From: Butyriboletus loyo
Lineage: Eukaryota > Basidiomycota > Agaricomycetes > Boletales > Boletaceae
DNA length: 64,000 bases
NCBI GenBank assembly: GCA_038093515.1
Contig: JBBPSI010000043.1
Location: forward strand, 62,001-126,000
Direction: 5' to 3'
The notes under the pieces are model-generated. The model worked only from the letters and a program-made list of their open reading frames with translations. It searched no databases and was not told the origin of the DNA. The position numbers and the translations under genes are program-made. Positions 1 through 10,934 of this stretch are shown in pieces (position 1 is the stretch's first letter; each line of letters starts with the position of its first letter).

Positions 1-680
1 CACGAAGTGTTCCGACGGAGCGATGGATGGGTATTTGGAGGACAAGAGATGGCCTAGGGATGTCAACTGGTAACCCCCACCTGATTTGAAAAGTCAAGTC
101 AGGCATATTGAACGACTTGTAAGGATTGACTTCCATACCGTTTGAGAATGAGTGGACGAGAACGCGTGGACGGATGCGAGCAGGTACCTGAACGGTGTTG
201 TTGATTGGGGGAAGGCAGCCGAGAACCTCCAGGGCTTCTACGACAGGGAGAAGTCGATTTTGCTACAACAATAAGTGAGGAGCGATCTCAAACGCAGATT
301 TCTTTGTCTAACACCTTTCCTCTTGCCGAGGTCCAGAAGAAGGACGGCTCGCATTTCACGATGATCTGGGTAGCACGGGGGTATAATTCGGCGTATTTCC
401 GGGAATAGTGTTGCAGATGACGTGTCAGCGCTCCCACTGTGTGTCGGAACCGTCAATTCAGGTACTACTCAAATATCAACTCTACGCACACCAACCAAAG
501 ATCAGGATTACGCTGCGGAAGGCGACCGGCGTCACCCAAGGTATTATTATGGTAGCCCAAACAGACGTACTTTGGCGCAGAGTCGTTCGGCTGTAAGGCA
601 GCCACAGTCATAGGAACAAGACTGATGTAGACTCCAGGACCTATTGTGACAAAGCCCACAGGAGGTTGAGGGCGTGGCAT
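1..680 (-). CDS. TMEM53/DUF829-like protein, copy A (3' end beyond window)
   Basis: Membrane-associated alpha/beta-hydrolase-like protein of the DUF829 (TMEM53/PaxU) family; the family includes nuclear-envelope proteins but the reaction is unknown. ATG at 680. Spliced exons give the family signatures VILIFGW, then TRHLQHYSRKYAELYP, then QIIVKCEPSFFW, then RPRVLVHSFSN, and the gene runs open off the left edge. Splice sites (GTACGT donor after APK, CAG acceptor) are the same as in the second copy at 6164-7339, and I see no frameshift or stop in the visible part, so this copy may be functional. It is transcribed away from the release-factor-like gene at 1167. Only about the N-terminal half to two thirds is inside the window. 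Confidence 0.75.
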
Positions 681-1166
681 TCTGGTCAAAGAGGAAAAAC
701 AGAAAGGCACGGATAAAAACTGAAATGATAGGCCAACTTTAACCACGCCGCCCTGGCCAACGGCAATTCCCCGACAGCTAAAACATACTGTCTGGGAGAT
801 TACGGATGGATGTATAGTAGTATGCGTACACGGACGCAACGGCGATGTGTGTTATATAAGCAGACAAATATAGTAGTGATGTCCCAAGGGCTAGATAGCG
901 TGAGACGATTGTGAACGCGCTTAGATGAGAGTTTGGGCGCAATACGCGTTATCGTATTGAGAGTCCGCTATCTAGTTTATATACTAGATCTACATATTTG
1001 ATATGATTGGTCCTGTCGGCTTGTTACCACGTGACCGTATAGGCTTCAACATACTGTGCCCGACTTCACCCAAAGTTTAGGCGAAGCTGATAAGCGAGGC
1101 GTACTTGATGTGTGAACTTGTCATCGTCAAACACCAACCTTACCGTATTACACAGCACAACTCGCA
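681..1166. other. Divergent intergenic region with a hairpin
   Basis: Gene-free spacer between two divergent genes, presumably carrying both promoters. It contains perfect 10-base inverted arms, CTAGATAGCG at 891-900 and CGCTATCTAG at 966-975, with further partial internal symmetry. No convincing ORF. The matching interval of the second copy (7340-8250) is longer and differs. Confidence 0.5.
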
Positions 1167-1934
1167 ATGGCATGTCTACGTGCACGGCTCTCAGCGTATT
1201 TCTTCCATGGCCAAAACACCATCGTCAGATTCGTTCACAGCCCTCCCAGTCTCACAAAGCCTCCTGCAGTCGTTTCCCTCACTCCTGAGCACGAAAAGGA
1301 GGCACGCGCTTGGTTAACTAGCTTCCGAACCGCGGCGGCCGTCCCCAAAGACTTGGTCCAACTCTCGTTCTCACGTAGCTCTGGTCCTGGTGGTCAAGTT
1401 GAGTATCCGATCGCGCCAAGAAAGGTTCTTCATCAGGGAGGTTCATGGGCTGATGTCCTATTCAGAACGTCAACAAGCTATCCACAAAGGTAACTGCTCG
1501 GTGTCGCGTTGATGCGCCATGGATACCACTCTGGGCTCGAGAGACCCTGATACGGAGTGTGAGGTCTACTCATTGCATTGCTATACCTACCTTGCTGATG
1601 ACCACTTTTTCAGCCGTACTACGCGAAATCGACGCATTCTCTCTTGATGACGTCTAGTACCTCCCGCTCTCAAGCATCTAACGTGGACGACGTGCTTGCA
1701 AAGGTCCGTGCCAGTTTGGGATCAAACACATATTTCCTTTGTTTGAACATTAACCTTGCTCAGCTCCATGCCTTGGTTGCAGAGTCAGCGGCGAGTTTGA
1801 TCACAAAATCTCCCACTCGGGAACAACGGGAACGTGTAGTTCACTTCCGAAAGGCGGACGATGCACGTAGACGGCTGCAGAAAGACAAACGGAGCTCTGC
1901 GAAAAAAAGCAGGTCCAATAAAGACTGCGACTGA
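1167..1934 (+). CDS. Mitochondrial class-I release factor-like peptidyl-tRNA hydrolase (ICT1/Pth4 type), intact copy A
   Basis: Short release-factor-like protein expected to hydrolyse peptidyl-tRNA on stalled mitochondrial ribosomes. Start ATG at 1167 opens a basic, arginine-containing leader consistent with a mitochondrial presequence. The catalytic motif SRSSGPGGQ lies near residue 70-78. A first intron (GTTGAG at about 1398 to CAG at about 1467) joins GGQ to NVNKLSTKVTARCRV, a second joins ETLIRS to PYYAKSTHSLL, and a third joins VDDVLAK to LHALVAESA. The tail is basic (RRRLQKDKRSSAKKSR), as expected for ribosome binding by this family. Stop TGA ends at 1934. The spliced frame is open throughout. 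The paralogous copy at 8341-8530 has lost the GGQ region, so this is probably the working gene. Confidence 0.85.
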
Positions 1935-2487
1935 TCTTGAAAATTTCCCGTAGCCTGCTTCGCCAGAAGCTCTTCCTAAAGTGTAAACACTTGGACCCAC
2001 ATATATCGCATTCGAAACTGAATCGTCCTACTTTTTTTGATCACAGACGGTCGTGAAGCCCGAGAAATATCGCACTACGCACAGTTCAGTTTCAAGTTTC
2101 GTCGTCCAACTTCACGGGAGTTATGCACTTTACCCTCTCGCCTTTGTCCTATTAGCATTCATATCTGCCGGGTCCCTGGGAAACCGCCACGGCGTTCAAC
2201 CTTTGTTGCCTGTCTGGAGTAGGAGACCATGTTTGCGCCACTCGGACAAGAGTCGCGAAGATGCACCGACGAAATGTGACAATAGGTTCAGATTATGTGT
2301 ATTAGTCTCCCGTATATGACCAAGGAAGACTTCTTTAGTCATTCCACAACGAATTGTCGCAAGGAATCTCGGATACGAACATAATCATTGGTATTGATAC
2401 CAATGGCAGCCCCCAAGCCAGATTTGAATTGCGACCAAACCGACAAGGCTTCGCGATGCTATACAATCACCTCCCATCATTCTCCGT
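1935..2487. other. Spacer homologous to 8530-9560
   Basis: No supportable gene. Parts align by eye with the second duplicated block: 1940-2190 matches about 8510-8740, and 2195-2330 matches about 9240-9360. The second copy carries roughly 500 extra bases (about 8740-9236) between those matches. Confidence 0.5.
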
Positions 2488-2735
2488 GATGCCACGGCAG
2501 CTGCTATCGGATTCGTCTGGGTGGTATTCGAGCCGCAACCGGCCCTCCAAAGCGGGTCAAGCATCGAGCATGTGCTCTACATCGTGACATCCATGGGATT
2601 GAGTCTCCTCGTCACCGCTTGGCCAGGCTGTTCTACCGAGTCACGGGCGGACTATTCAACCCGAGCATAGCACTGGCCCTCTTCCTCGTCGGAATCATAG
2701 GCTCTGTCCTATTCGTCTTGTTCTGCATCGCGCAG
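2488..2735 (+). pseudogene. Aquaporin pseudogene, copy A
   Basis: Truncated remnant of the aquaporin gene that is intact at 9598-10784. The match begins at the equivalent of DATAAAI and keeps a readable block FYRVTGGLFNPSIALAL followed by FVLFCIAQ. Short deletions remove part of the first membrane helix and shift frame, and a two-base insertion near 2622 breaks the AWLFY region. Homology stops exactly after the CIAQ codons, where sequence jumps to the 3' part of the ABHD11-like remnant, so everything encoding the second half, including the second pore box, is missing. A single deletion joining the two genes explains this. Confidence 0.8.
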
Positions 2736-2741
2736 CGCAAA

Positions 2742-3262
2742 TTGGGTCGAATGTCCGGTATCAAGTTTTTCAATGGCACTCTTAGGGAAGAAGTCCTTCA
2801 TGAACGGCTTGTTGTGCCGATTGATGAATTTCGTACTATCAGAAACCGATGATTCCCGCCCAGAGACGCAACTTACTTGCTCTTTGACCCTTTGATGAAT
2901 AATACTCGTCCACCCCACGTTTGCTCGCCGGGGACATGTACATTCTCAAATCGCTCAAAGATTTCGTTGGCTTCCTTACGAGAAGAAACATGGCTGGCCT
3001 CCACTTCCCCCATGCCTTGGATATGCGAAACAGTGTCAGCGGATACTTTGGCACGTACGGGGGTGATGTCGTTCACGATGAGATCCTTTGATCAGTGGGT
3101 GATTCTGGATTGAGAGCAAGCGTCATAGCGACTTTTTTTCACCCCTTGTGGACAGACATGAGACCATGTCCACGCCTGGATATTAGTGACCTACATGGAA
3201 TACCCAAGGAGCGAAACACTTGATAAAGATCAAAAATCGGGGTGTAAGTCGTAGTGACGAAG
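2742..3262 (-). pseudogene. ABHD11-type hydrolase pseudogene, copy A
   Basis: Decayed copy of the alpha/beta-hydrolase at 10935-12142. Recognisable pieces, reading down the minus strand, are TTTYTPIFDL, LGYSM (GHSM in the intact copy), DITPVRAKVSADTVSHIQGM, VSSRKEANEIFERFE, GEQTWGGRVLFIKGSKSK and FINRHNKPFMKDFFPKSA. An extra A-run in the exon after the nucleophile elbow (about 3128-3135) shifts the frame. The block of sequence encoding KVPIEILKEGRPEIESFPY is partly deleted. The first exons (LHGFF, GSKRNWQSL) and the last exons are absent. The acceptor/donor pair around 3185 (GTAGGT) is better preserved than in the intact copy. Confidence 0.8.
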
Positions 3263-3269
3263 AGCCGTG

Positions 3270-3573
3270 GCGGAATTGGCAAGGCAGACTTTGCGCCTGG
3301 ATCGACCGAGCGGGCGTATAGTTTGGGGTTTGACTCGATGATGTGGACGTGGAACGTCGATTCGGGCGTGTGTGTGGATACGATCATTTGCCTTGGAGCT
3401 TCATGAGGAAGGTTGGAATGCCATGGTGGCTGATTTAGAGGACGAGATGAGGGAGATGATGTTCGAATAAACACTACTTTATACAATGAGCCCCCGAGGC
3501 TTGGGCTGGGGTGCGATCTTAGCCTGCTAAGCCAAGCCGGGCTTTGGAAATCACTGTGTGCGCGGTCTTGCAA
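3270..3573 (-). CDS. Unidentified reading frame
   Basis: An open frame on the minus strand reads PRQMIVSTHTPESTFHVHII and then ESNPKLYARSVDPGAKSALP. The composition looks like real protein, but I do not recognise the family. It abuts the ABHD11 remnant on its upstream side, where the second duplicated copy instead has the genuine first exons of ABHD11, so it may be a piece of another gene brought in by rearrangement. No clear ATG within this frame, so it is probably an exon or relic rather than a whole gene. Confidence 0.25.
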
Positions 3574-3877
3574 CCAGACTTGGACGTACTGTCCGCCATC
3601 GCGTACTGCTTCCTGTCGATTCCAATTTGGTTCTGATCAAAGTTCCACCTCTACCATATCGCCACCGCAGCAAGGCGCGGCATTTTCTCTTTTCCCGAGT
3701 ATGAACTATATCTGTTGTATTTCCATTCCGGTGCCAACTCACCCGTAAAAAGTTTTCGTGGCGAATGTCCACCTTGTTCTTTTCCGATTCCCTCAACGCC
3801 TGAGCAATGCTCCGAGTAGACTCTGACGTCCTGACTGACCTTTTCCACCTCCAATTTAGCAAGGTGTGCCCACTCTC

Positions 3878-5268
3878 ATGTTCGACAGATCAACCATTCT
3901 GACCTGTGAGCGTCCGCTCGTCACAGTACCTCAATGGTACGCCTGGTTTAGCCCTGATGCATGATGTCCCACCCCGCTGATCTACGTTTTCTGTAGTTGC
4001 TGTGTTGGCTGTTTTCGTATGTGCGATCTTGTCACAGCGCTGATGGGATCTAACATTCACCCCACCCAGGCATTCGATTATTGCTTAACATTTTCTACCG
4101 AGGTCCTTTCTTCCCATTTGTGCATTTGGCGATTCTCAACCGCAGAATTACTAGGTAGAATACGTATGGTGTACGAAGTGGGGGGTGACACGCATCGTGT
4201 TTACATTGTCAAGATACCTCCCGTTTATTTCTTCCTCGCTGACTTGTTATGGTCCGTTCCACTTTCTTGTCTCTATCGGCTGTCTGATATTGTTGTCACT
4301 CAGAGGTTTCGGTCAACCCCAAAGTGAGCGTTTCCATTGGACTTACCGGCTAATCATTTCGAACCTCGTTTTCAGTGTGGAAGCTTTGTTACCATTTCGG
4401 ATGGTCTAGTCCTATTCCAACGCATTTTACGCGCTTGCTGACATTCTCTTTCAGTCACATACGGTACTAGCATCATCTTTGCGGATGTAATCTTGATTCT
4501 ACGTACATATGCTTTGTGGGGTCGCAACAAGAGGGTGGTCATCTTTCTATTGCTGTTGGCGGGGGTGAGTCATACTACGATTTATATGTGCGTCATTGAA
4601 CCCTAATCGATGGCTTCTGTACATGTCTAGGCATTCCTGGCAACTGCTGAGGTGTTGTCGCGACTAGTCACCATCTCTTTACCTGGGGACTCCACCTCAT
4701 TCTATCGTCAGTCCGGTTAACTGATATGACAAGTCGCTGAAGCGTTTTGCGACAGAATTCTATCCATTCATGTGCACTCATGGATCGTCGAGAGGTGCGA
4801 CACTTGAATATGCTTTCCTGATGGGGTACGAGATCAGTGGATTATTGGTGAGCGATTCCCCTATTTCACGGATAAGCTTCTTTGGTTGGGAACATATCAA
4901 CTAGTGTTGTCTGCGGCTAACATGATCGTGGGTGTTGCTGCACCGGTGAGTGTGTACATCACCATACTTACTTGCGCAACAATAAGTATGTATGTTTCCT
5001 CCGACAGATTACATATGTTCCTGCGCTGTATACGTTCGTACACTTTTTCATGTCCTACCCACCTGTGGTTTCTCACGTTGTGCTGTTCCATAACAGTGCT
5101 CAGGTGGCAACTCACAGCGTCCTGGCTTCTCGGATTTTTTTCAACCTTGTACAGTGTGATAGACGGATGATGTTCTTTGGGGACGAGGCTCCGCTCGAAA
5201 CCTTGCGTTTTCGAGCTGGGTCAGCAGTTCCTCTTACAACACACGCAGAAACGATAGACATTGCATGA
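3878..5268 (+). CDS. DUF6533-domain seven-helix membrane protein
   Basis: Multi-exon basidiomycete membrane protein with an N-terminal DUF6533 domain; the family resembles G-protein-coupled receptors in layout but its function is not established. Spliced exons give FAVLAVFAFDYCLTFSTE, VEYVWCTKWGVTRIVFTLSR and YLPFISSSLTCYG, the domain hallmark, then SIIFADVILILRTYALWGRN, then FLATAEVLSR, GATLEYAFLMGYEISGLL, NMIVGVAAP and HSVLASRIFFNLVQCDRRM, closing with a short polar tail and TAA/TGA at 5268. The proposed start ATG at 3878 lies in a small first exon joined through GTGAGC...CTGTAG; this start is inferred. It sits between the two copies of the duplicated block and has no second copy in the window. 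Confidence 0.7.
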
Positions 5269-6163
5269 TTGGACATTGCAAACGTTCTCGAATACTTTGC
5301 TCTGATCTGTTGGTGCATTTGGGATTCGGGAGGATTACGGATTTGAATCGGCAGGTCGTAGTCAAAGGGAAATGCATACCGGCAAACGTACGATGCTCGG
5401 GCCACCAGCATCGCAGTAAAGAACCACGACCCGCTACTATTTCTTCTGTTCTCCGTGATCTCGCTCCCGGCGTCACGCCAGAGGATGCGCAGAACAACAG
5501 CTCGTTCGAGTTCTGCCGCGAGGGCACCATTCAGATGGGCGACGAGTCACGACTAAGCTGCAACTGGGAAATCCCAATAGATCTTCAATCGATCACTGCC
5601 CGTACTTCCGAACAAACTTCAAGGAAACTTGCGATGCTATGCAGAGATGATACTGACATTCTGACATTATGCTCGGTGCTGTAATAGTTGCCTCGAGTAG
5701 GCCAAAGGCGCTCGTTCAAATCCAGTGCTATACCACATTCGAGCCTCGTGGCTCCAAGTATCGCTCTCAGACTCAATGCTGTACGAAGGCGACGTCTACC
5801 ACCGCCCCCTTCCGTCAGACTGCCGATTCGGAGTCAGCGGCACTGCTATAAGTATCATATTGTTGTCGTTATCGGGGACGGTACCGAGGCGTGCTGTGAG
5901 CATTGGTTTAGGTGTAGGTTTAGGTCCGAGACATCGATTCGTAGGGTGCGTCGGCCCGCCTCGACCCGTAGGTTGGTCGAACTCTGATCAAGACCTTAGC
6001 TGTGGTATTGTGGCAATATCCCTATACTCGCAAAACCTCCCAGTACTTTCTACCATTACAGGGAAAAAGTGTACATGAGTCCGGATGCTGGGGGGCGCAA
6101 CCGGGTTACAAGGGGTTTAGAGTACTAAAGCCGTGGACGTCACACATACCCGGCCACCACCTG
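5269..6163. other. Unassigned interval with a possible MIC10-like relic
   Basis: No gene I can name. An open plus-strand stretch at 5400-5680 (reading RDLAPGVTPEDAQNNSSFEF) may be an exon. At 5725-5960 one frame reads GVSGTAISIILLSLSG and then VPRRAVSIGLGVGLG. The pair of glycine-rich segments around a basic turn resembles MIC10, the small MICOS cristae-junction subunit with GxGxGxG motifs, but lacks a clean start, the N-terminal half and a clear stop, so at best it is a relic. Confidence 0.25.
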
Positions 6164-7339
6164 TTAATCTGCGGCATGCACCGATCCATTTGTGCTAGTA
6201 TCCGAAGCATCCTCTACGGCTTTCACTTGACTTTCACGACAAGCGGTCTGCCAGAGGTCTACGACCGATGCCCAATATCGCTTGGGATCGTGGCGCGCGT
6301 GAAGGACGTGAGCGCTCTCCTCGTATACCTCACAGCGTGCGTTGAGGCCCGACTTTGTCGCAGCGTCGGCGTGTTTCTGGATCTGTTCCCACTCCACCAG
6401 TTCGTCTTTCTTGGAGTAGACGTACAATCGGGGTGTACGCGTATTCATCCAAGGAAGAACACGAGGCTGGAGGAACGTCTTGACGTACTGTGTCTCGATC
6501 GTGTCCCCTCCGAAGACCATTTGCAGAAAGAGACGGAGCGCGTGCACGATATAGAGGACAGGCAGGGCCATGTAACCAAGGATGGGGTTTCCAATAGCGA
6601 TGAAGAAGGACACGCCGATGCCATGGAAGGATAAAATGGTAGGAGCTGAGTCTACGATGAGAGCGCTCGCGACGTGTTCTGATGGAGGAATGGATGGATA
6701 TTTAGAGGACAAGAGACGGCCTAGGGTCGTCAGTTGGTAACCCCCAGCTGATTTGACATGTTAGAGCGCATCGAGCGACTTGTGAGGGTTGACTTCCATA
6801 CCATTTGAGAATGAGTGTGCGAGGACGCGTGGACGTGCCCGGGCGGAGTCGTTGCTTGAGGAAAGGCAGCCGAGAGCCTCGAGGGCTTCTACGACAGGGA
6901 GAAGTGCGTTTAGCTATACAATGATTTGTGAGCGAGGGTCCCAAACGCAAGTTTCTTTCATTACCCTTCCTTTTCTCGAGTTCCAGAAGTAGGACGGTCC
7001 ACATTTCACGATGATCTGGATAGCATGGGGGTATAATTCGGCGTACTTCCTGCAATAGTGTTGTATATGACGTGTTCGCGCTCCCACTGTGTGTCGGAAC
7101 AGTCGATTCAGTTCCTAGCCAAATATTATAATGGTCTACGCACACCAACCAAAGATGAGGATTACACTGCGGAAGGCGACCGTCACCCAAGGCATCACAT
7201 ACATATAGCCCAAACAGACGTACTTTGGAGCGGGATAGTCCGACTCGGACTGCAAGGCGGCCGCGCCCACAGGAGCGAGACTGATGTAGATTCCATAACC
7301 TATTCTGACGAAACCTGGAGGGGATTGATGGCATCCCAT
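6164..7339 (-). CDS. TMEM53/DUF829-like protein, copy B (complete)
   Basis: Complete DUF829 (TMEM53/PaxU) family gene. ATG at 7339 begins MGCHQSPPGFVRIGYGIY. Exons join at APK|VILIFGW, then GARTRHIQHYCRKYAELYP, then QIIVKCGPSYFWNSRK, LLPVVEALEALGCLSS, RPRVLAHSFSN, GGYQLTTLGRLLSSKYPSIP, ending with a long last exon that holds ALIVDSAPT, a hydrophobic stretch (FFIAIGNPILGYMALPVLYI) and the family's SKKDELVEWEQIQKHA segment with the late hydrolase-like Asp and the following ESAHVLHARHDPKRYW containing the His. HSFSNGG corresponds to the nucleophile-elbow position. Stop at 6164. The gene is the counterpart of copy A at the left edge; both look open, unlike the other three members of the block. 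Confidence 0.85.
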
Positions 7340-8340
7340 TCTGGTCGAAGAAGAAAAACAGAAAACCGCAGGTCAGGGAATGAACGAGCAAAGGGAAAGT
7401 AGCTGTGTCCTATAACGAAAATCAGCCATCCCATGTGCTTCTCATCGGTTAACGCACCAGCGTGCACTATACCTATACTCCGTCATCCGTTACAGCTAGA
7501 TCACAAGTTTTACGTTGGATCAATTGAAAGTCGCCTGCGCAGTGTAAGTCCATTCAGTTTTGGGTTTACTTTGGTTCATGATGCTGATGAAATAACATTA
7601 TTCCTAATCCAGCTTGCTCAGACAAAATCGTCTCGATACGGCCCGCATCTCCGACTTGGTGGAGCAATCATCGTCGTCTACGAGTGGAGAAGTTTACCGC
7701 AAGAATGTGTCGACGGACCAGTCCAAGTCAAGTGAAGGTCTAGTTTCGGGACCATCTATTCTTGGCGCCTTATGTAGGAAATGTTCGCACTGATTGGTGG
7801 ATTTATCGATGACGGAACTTTAAGCGAGCTCTTTGCTCGTTTTTGACTCGGCTAGTTTTGTAGATGTACGTGCAGCACGCTAAGCCGGATGAGGTATGCT
7901 ATTTGTCCAGTAAACGTGAATAGAACGGCGAAAGCGACCTAATGTTTTGGATCCTGCTGTAACTTACCGGCAAGCTCGTAATGGGCTTAGTCAAGGGATG
8001 ACGTCACATTGCGCAGATTAGCCCGAGGAGGTTCGATTGGCATCGTCGATCGCACCCCGGCGGACTCGGAGTTGATTGGGTCAATTGGAAAAAAAAACAA
8101 GTAAAAGTAGTCCAAGGCTGTGGAAGGGATTGACTATTATTTCTTTCACTGACCAGCTGCTTGAGGTTTAGTTGCACAGCCCTGGTCGATAGCGAATTCC
8201 CAGGATGCATTGAAATGCCGTCGATAACAGTCGGCCTTGTCCAAACTTGTTCGCCCGCCGCATCAGTTACTATCTGGACTCGAGCAAGGTATGAACGTCA
8301 AGCTTGCTCGTCGTCAAGAACCAACATTTCAGTAGTACGC
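7340..8340 (+). other. Spacer with one possible exon
   Basis: Between copy-B TMEM53 and the copy-B release-factor relic. A plus-strand frame at about 7612-7793 reads LLRQNRLDTARISDLVEQSS and then STSGEVYRKNVSTDQSKSSE, ending in TGA at 7793. It follows a good acceptor (ATCCAG at about 7611), and a good donor (GTAAGT at 7543) sits upstream, so a small coiled-coil-type protein or its relic is possible. I cannot name it or find its start. Copy A lacks this segment. Confidence 0.3.
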
Positions 8341-8530
8341 AACGTAGCCGGCAATGGCGTGTCTACGCCTCTCATTGTATTGCGGGGAGTTTGATCTCCC
8401 ACTCAGGAGCAACAGGAATGCGTAGCTAACTTCCAAAAGGCGGATGATGCGCGTAGACGGCTGCAGAAGGACAAACGGAGCGCCGCGAAAAAGAGTAGGT
8501 CCTGTAAAGACTGGGTCCCGTAGCCTTCCT
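8341..8530 (+). pseudogene. Release-factor-like (ICT1/Pth4) pseudogene, copy B
   Basis: Matches both ends of the intact gene at 1167-1934 but not its middle. The start region (GGCGTGTCTACG, equivalent to 1168-1181, then CTCTCATTGTATT) runs straight into the last exon (GAGTTTGATCTCCCACTC, equivalent to 1794-1820), and continues to the codons for ADDARRRLQKDKRSAAKKS. About 590 bases, including the catalytic GGQ motif and three introns, are missing. The ATG is changed to GCG-type context and the remaining frame is interrupted by a stop (TAG near 8421), so no functional hydrolase can be made. Confidence 0.85.
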
Positions 8531-9597
8531 CGCCAATGGTTTTCCCTAAAGGGTGAACGTTTGGATCCCGCATATATCCCATTCACGGTCGCGACGGCCT
8601 GAAAACATTCGCACCACCCCTAGTTCGGTTCCAAGTTTCGTCGTCTGGCTTCAGGAGAGTCATTTGACCCTCGTTTCTTTGTCCTATCAGCCTTCACATC
8701 CGCCGGGCTCCTGGGAAACCGCCGCAGCCGCGATGATCGAACTTGTTTGGACGAACGCCTCCATCCAGTTGTCACCTGGATGGTATTAAAGGAGCAATCA
8801 AAGGCACACTCGAGAGGGACACGATTAATAAACATGTATGGAAGTGCAGTGCGCCTTTTATTCAGTCAGCGTCTACATACCCGGTGTATTCTTGGAATCG
8901 CTGTCAACGGCAACATCACGAATGAGGATTGCGGCGATGATGAATGTGCATGGATTGATGATAAGGATTATTTCACCTCAGAAGCATCCGCGAATAGAGT
9001 AGACAGAAGGCTTTGGGCCCGTGCGTATGCTCAGAACAGTTGTGTTAGGAAGCCCCCAATGAGAGTAGGACGAATATGCACGCCCATCTTTGAACGTAGG
9101 CGAGGTTACTTGAATGCCCTCACGAACTGCTACTAATCAATCTTGTCGTCTTTGCTAGCCGGACATACCACTAGCAAGCACGTCCACGTCGACTTCTTCC
9201 GTTCCCAGCTTTCTTCCGAGGTAACTTCTAGATATTTCGATCTTTGTTGCTTGGTTGGAGTAGGAGATAACCTTTGAGCCACTCGGACAAGAATCACCAA
9301 GATACACCGATGAAACGTGTTAATAAGTCTAGAGTATGTAGGTTACTCTCAGGCCGATAATGGAGTTCGAGGAAGACAGCACTTGGGTTCTTCTGCAATC
9401 GTTCTTGTTTCCACAACGAATCGTCGCAAGGAATCCCGAACTCGAACATAGGGCCTGTATCAACGTCAACGGCAGCTCTCCAGCCAGATTTAGATTGCGA
9501 CCAAAACTGACAAAGCTTCACGCCGTGTACAGTCCCCCCAAGAAGCTTAGCCTGACGATCCTTGCAGTGGCTGACCGTTCAAACCGATTCACCGAAC
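8531..9597. other. Spacer of duplicated block B with a ~500-base extra segment
   Basis: Flanks match copy A (see 1935-2487). The extra segment at about 8740-9236 contains a plus-strand open frame reading EDCGDDECAWIDDKDYF and similar, which I do not recognise. It could be an insertion in B or a deletion in A. No terminal repeats or target-site duplication were evident by eye. Confidence 0.35.
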
Positions 9598-10784
9598 ATG
9601 TCCGAATCGAAGCCCTCGTACTGGAGCTCACAGCGTCTCCTCAAATCATTCTCCATAGATGCCACGGCAGCCGCTATCGAGTTTGTGGGGACGACCTTCT
9701 TCTTCCTTCTCGGTCTGGGGGGCATCCAGGCCGCAACCGCCGAGGCCCTCCAAACCGGGTCCACCGTCGAGCATGTGCTCTACATCGCGACATCCATGGG
9801 ATTTAGTCTCCTCGTCACCGCTTGGCTGTTCTACCGTGTCACAGGCGGACTGTTCAACCCGAACATCACACTGGCCCTCTTCCTCGTCGGAATCGTAGGA
9901 CCTGTCCGATTCGTCTTGTTTTGCATCGCGCAGATGGTGGGCGCGATCGCTGCATCGGCAATCATATATGGTCTAACCCCTGGACCGCTCAGCGTCAAGT
10001 ACACGGTTCCCCGAGGCCGGTTTCGAAGTGCGCAAGGCTGACTGTTTCATGGTTTTCTAGCACGGTTCTGCAGCAGGGGGTAAATTCAGCCCAGGGCGTG
10101 TTCATAGAGATGTTCATCACGGCTGCGTTGGTCATCGCCGTGCTCATGTTGGCCGCGGAGAAACATTCTGCCACGCCATTTGCTCCTGTGAATTATTAAT
10201 ATTTCGTTCATTTCTGACTCAACAAGGGCTGACCGCCGATGGTATAGGTTGGCATCGGACTGACGCTGTTTGTCGGACATCTGTATGTCAATCATTGCTG
10301 GCTTGACCGCAGGGATATGAGACACTCAGTCACCATGGTCAGGTTCGCTGTTTTCTACACTGGCGCGAGTACGAACACTGCTCGTGCATTTGGTCCCGCG
10401 GTGGTCACCGGTTTCAGTTTTCCGGGGCACTCCAACCATTGGGTGGTATGTCTCGTTTTTTTTTGCCAAATCCCATGTAGTCATTTCGCCTACCTTCGTT
10501 CGGCTCTCAGTACTGGGTTGGACCGTTTCTGGGCTCTCTGCTTGGGGCGGCCTTCTATACACTGCTCAAATCGTCAGTCACGCTTTCGGTATTTCACGGT
10601 GATAATAATAACCTTGATGCCTCGTAGCATCAACTATCTGGAGTTGAACCCTGCGCAAGCATCGACCAAAGTAGAGGACTCCCCACCCACGCCGACTATC
10701 TTTGCACCGGAGAGAGAAACAAGAGATACCGAGGCCTCTGGCAGTACTGCGCCTTCGTTGGCTAGGAAAATAGATGCAGAGTAA
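9598..10784 (+). CDS. Aquaporin (MIP family), intact copy B, with NPN and NTA pore boxes
   Basis: Six-helix membrane channel for water or small solutes. ATG at 9598 begins MSESKPSYWSSQRLL. Exon 1 encodes helices 1-3 (AAIEFVGTTFFFLLGLGG, HVLYIATSMGFSLLVTAWLF) and the first half-helix GGLFNPNITLALFLVG. A donor inside SVN (GTACAC) joins TVLQQGVNSAQGVFIEMFI, and further exons give VGIGLTLFVGHL, then GASTNTARAFGPAVV, then NHW|YWVGPFLGSLLGAAFYTLLK, and a polar C-terminal tail ending IDAE with TAA at 10784. The two pore boxes read NPN and NTA instead of the usual NPA/NPA. Other conserved elements (GGLFNP, RAFGPAV) are kept, so the channel may still be functional. Copy A at 2488 is a truncated relic. 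Confidence 0.88.
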
Positions 10785-10934
10785 GACGTGGTGCTGTTAC
10801 TGATCAGCTAGATGACTAGAACTCAGTTGTGTGTTACTTTGGGTAAGACGGCCCTGAATAGATAAATGTAAATGTCGGTCAGAATAATACGTATAGCCTA
10901 TCGCTTTGTGAGGTATGATGGCATCCGGTGTGTA
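10785..10934. other. Short convergent spacer
   Basis: Spacer between the convergent aquaporin and ABHD11 genes; presumably both 3' ends. Nothing else seen. Confidence 0.5.

Noticed and set aside
6002..6634. Long plus-strand open frame of about 210 codons
   Set aside because: It is antisense to the last exon of the TMEM53-like gene, whose family motifs read clearly on the minus strand.
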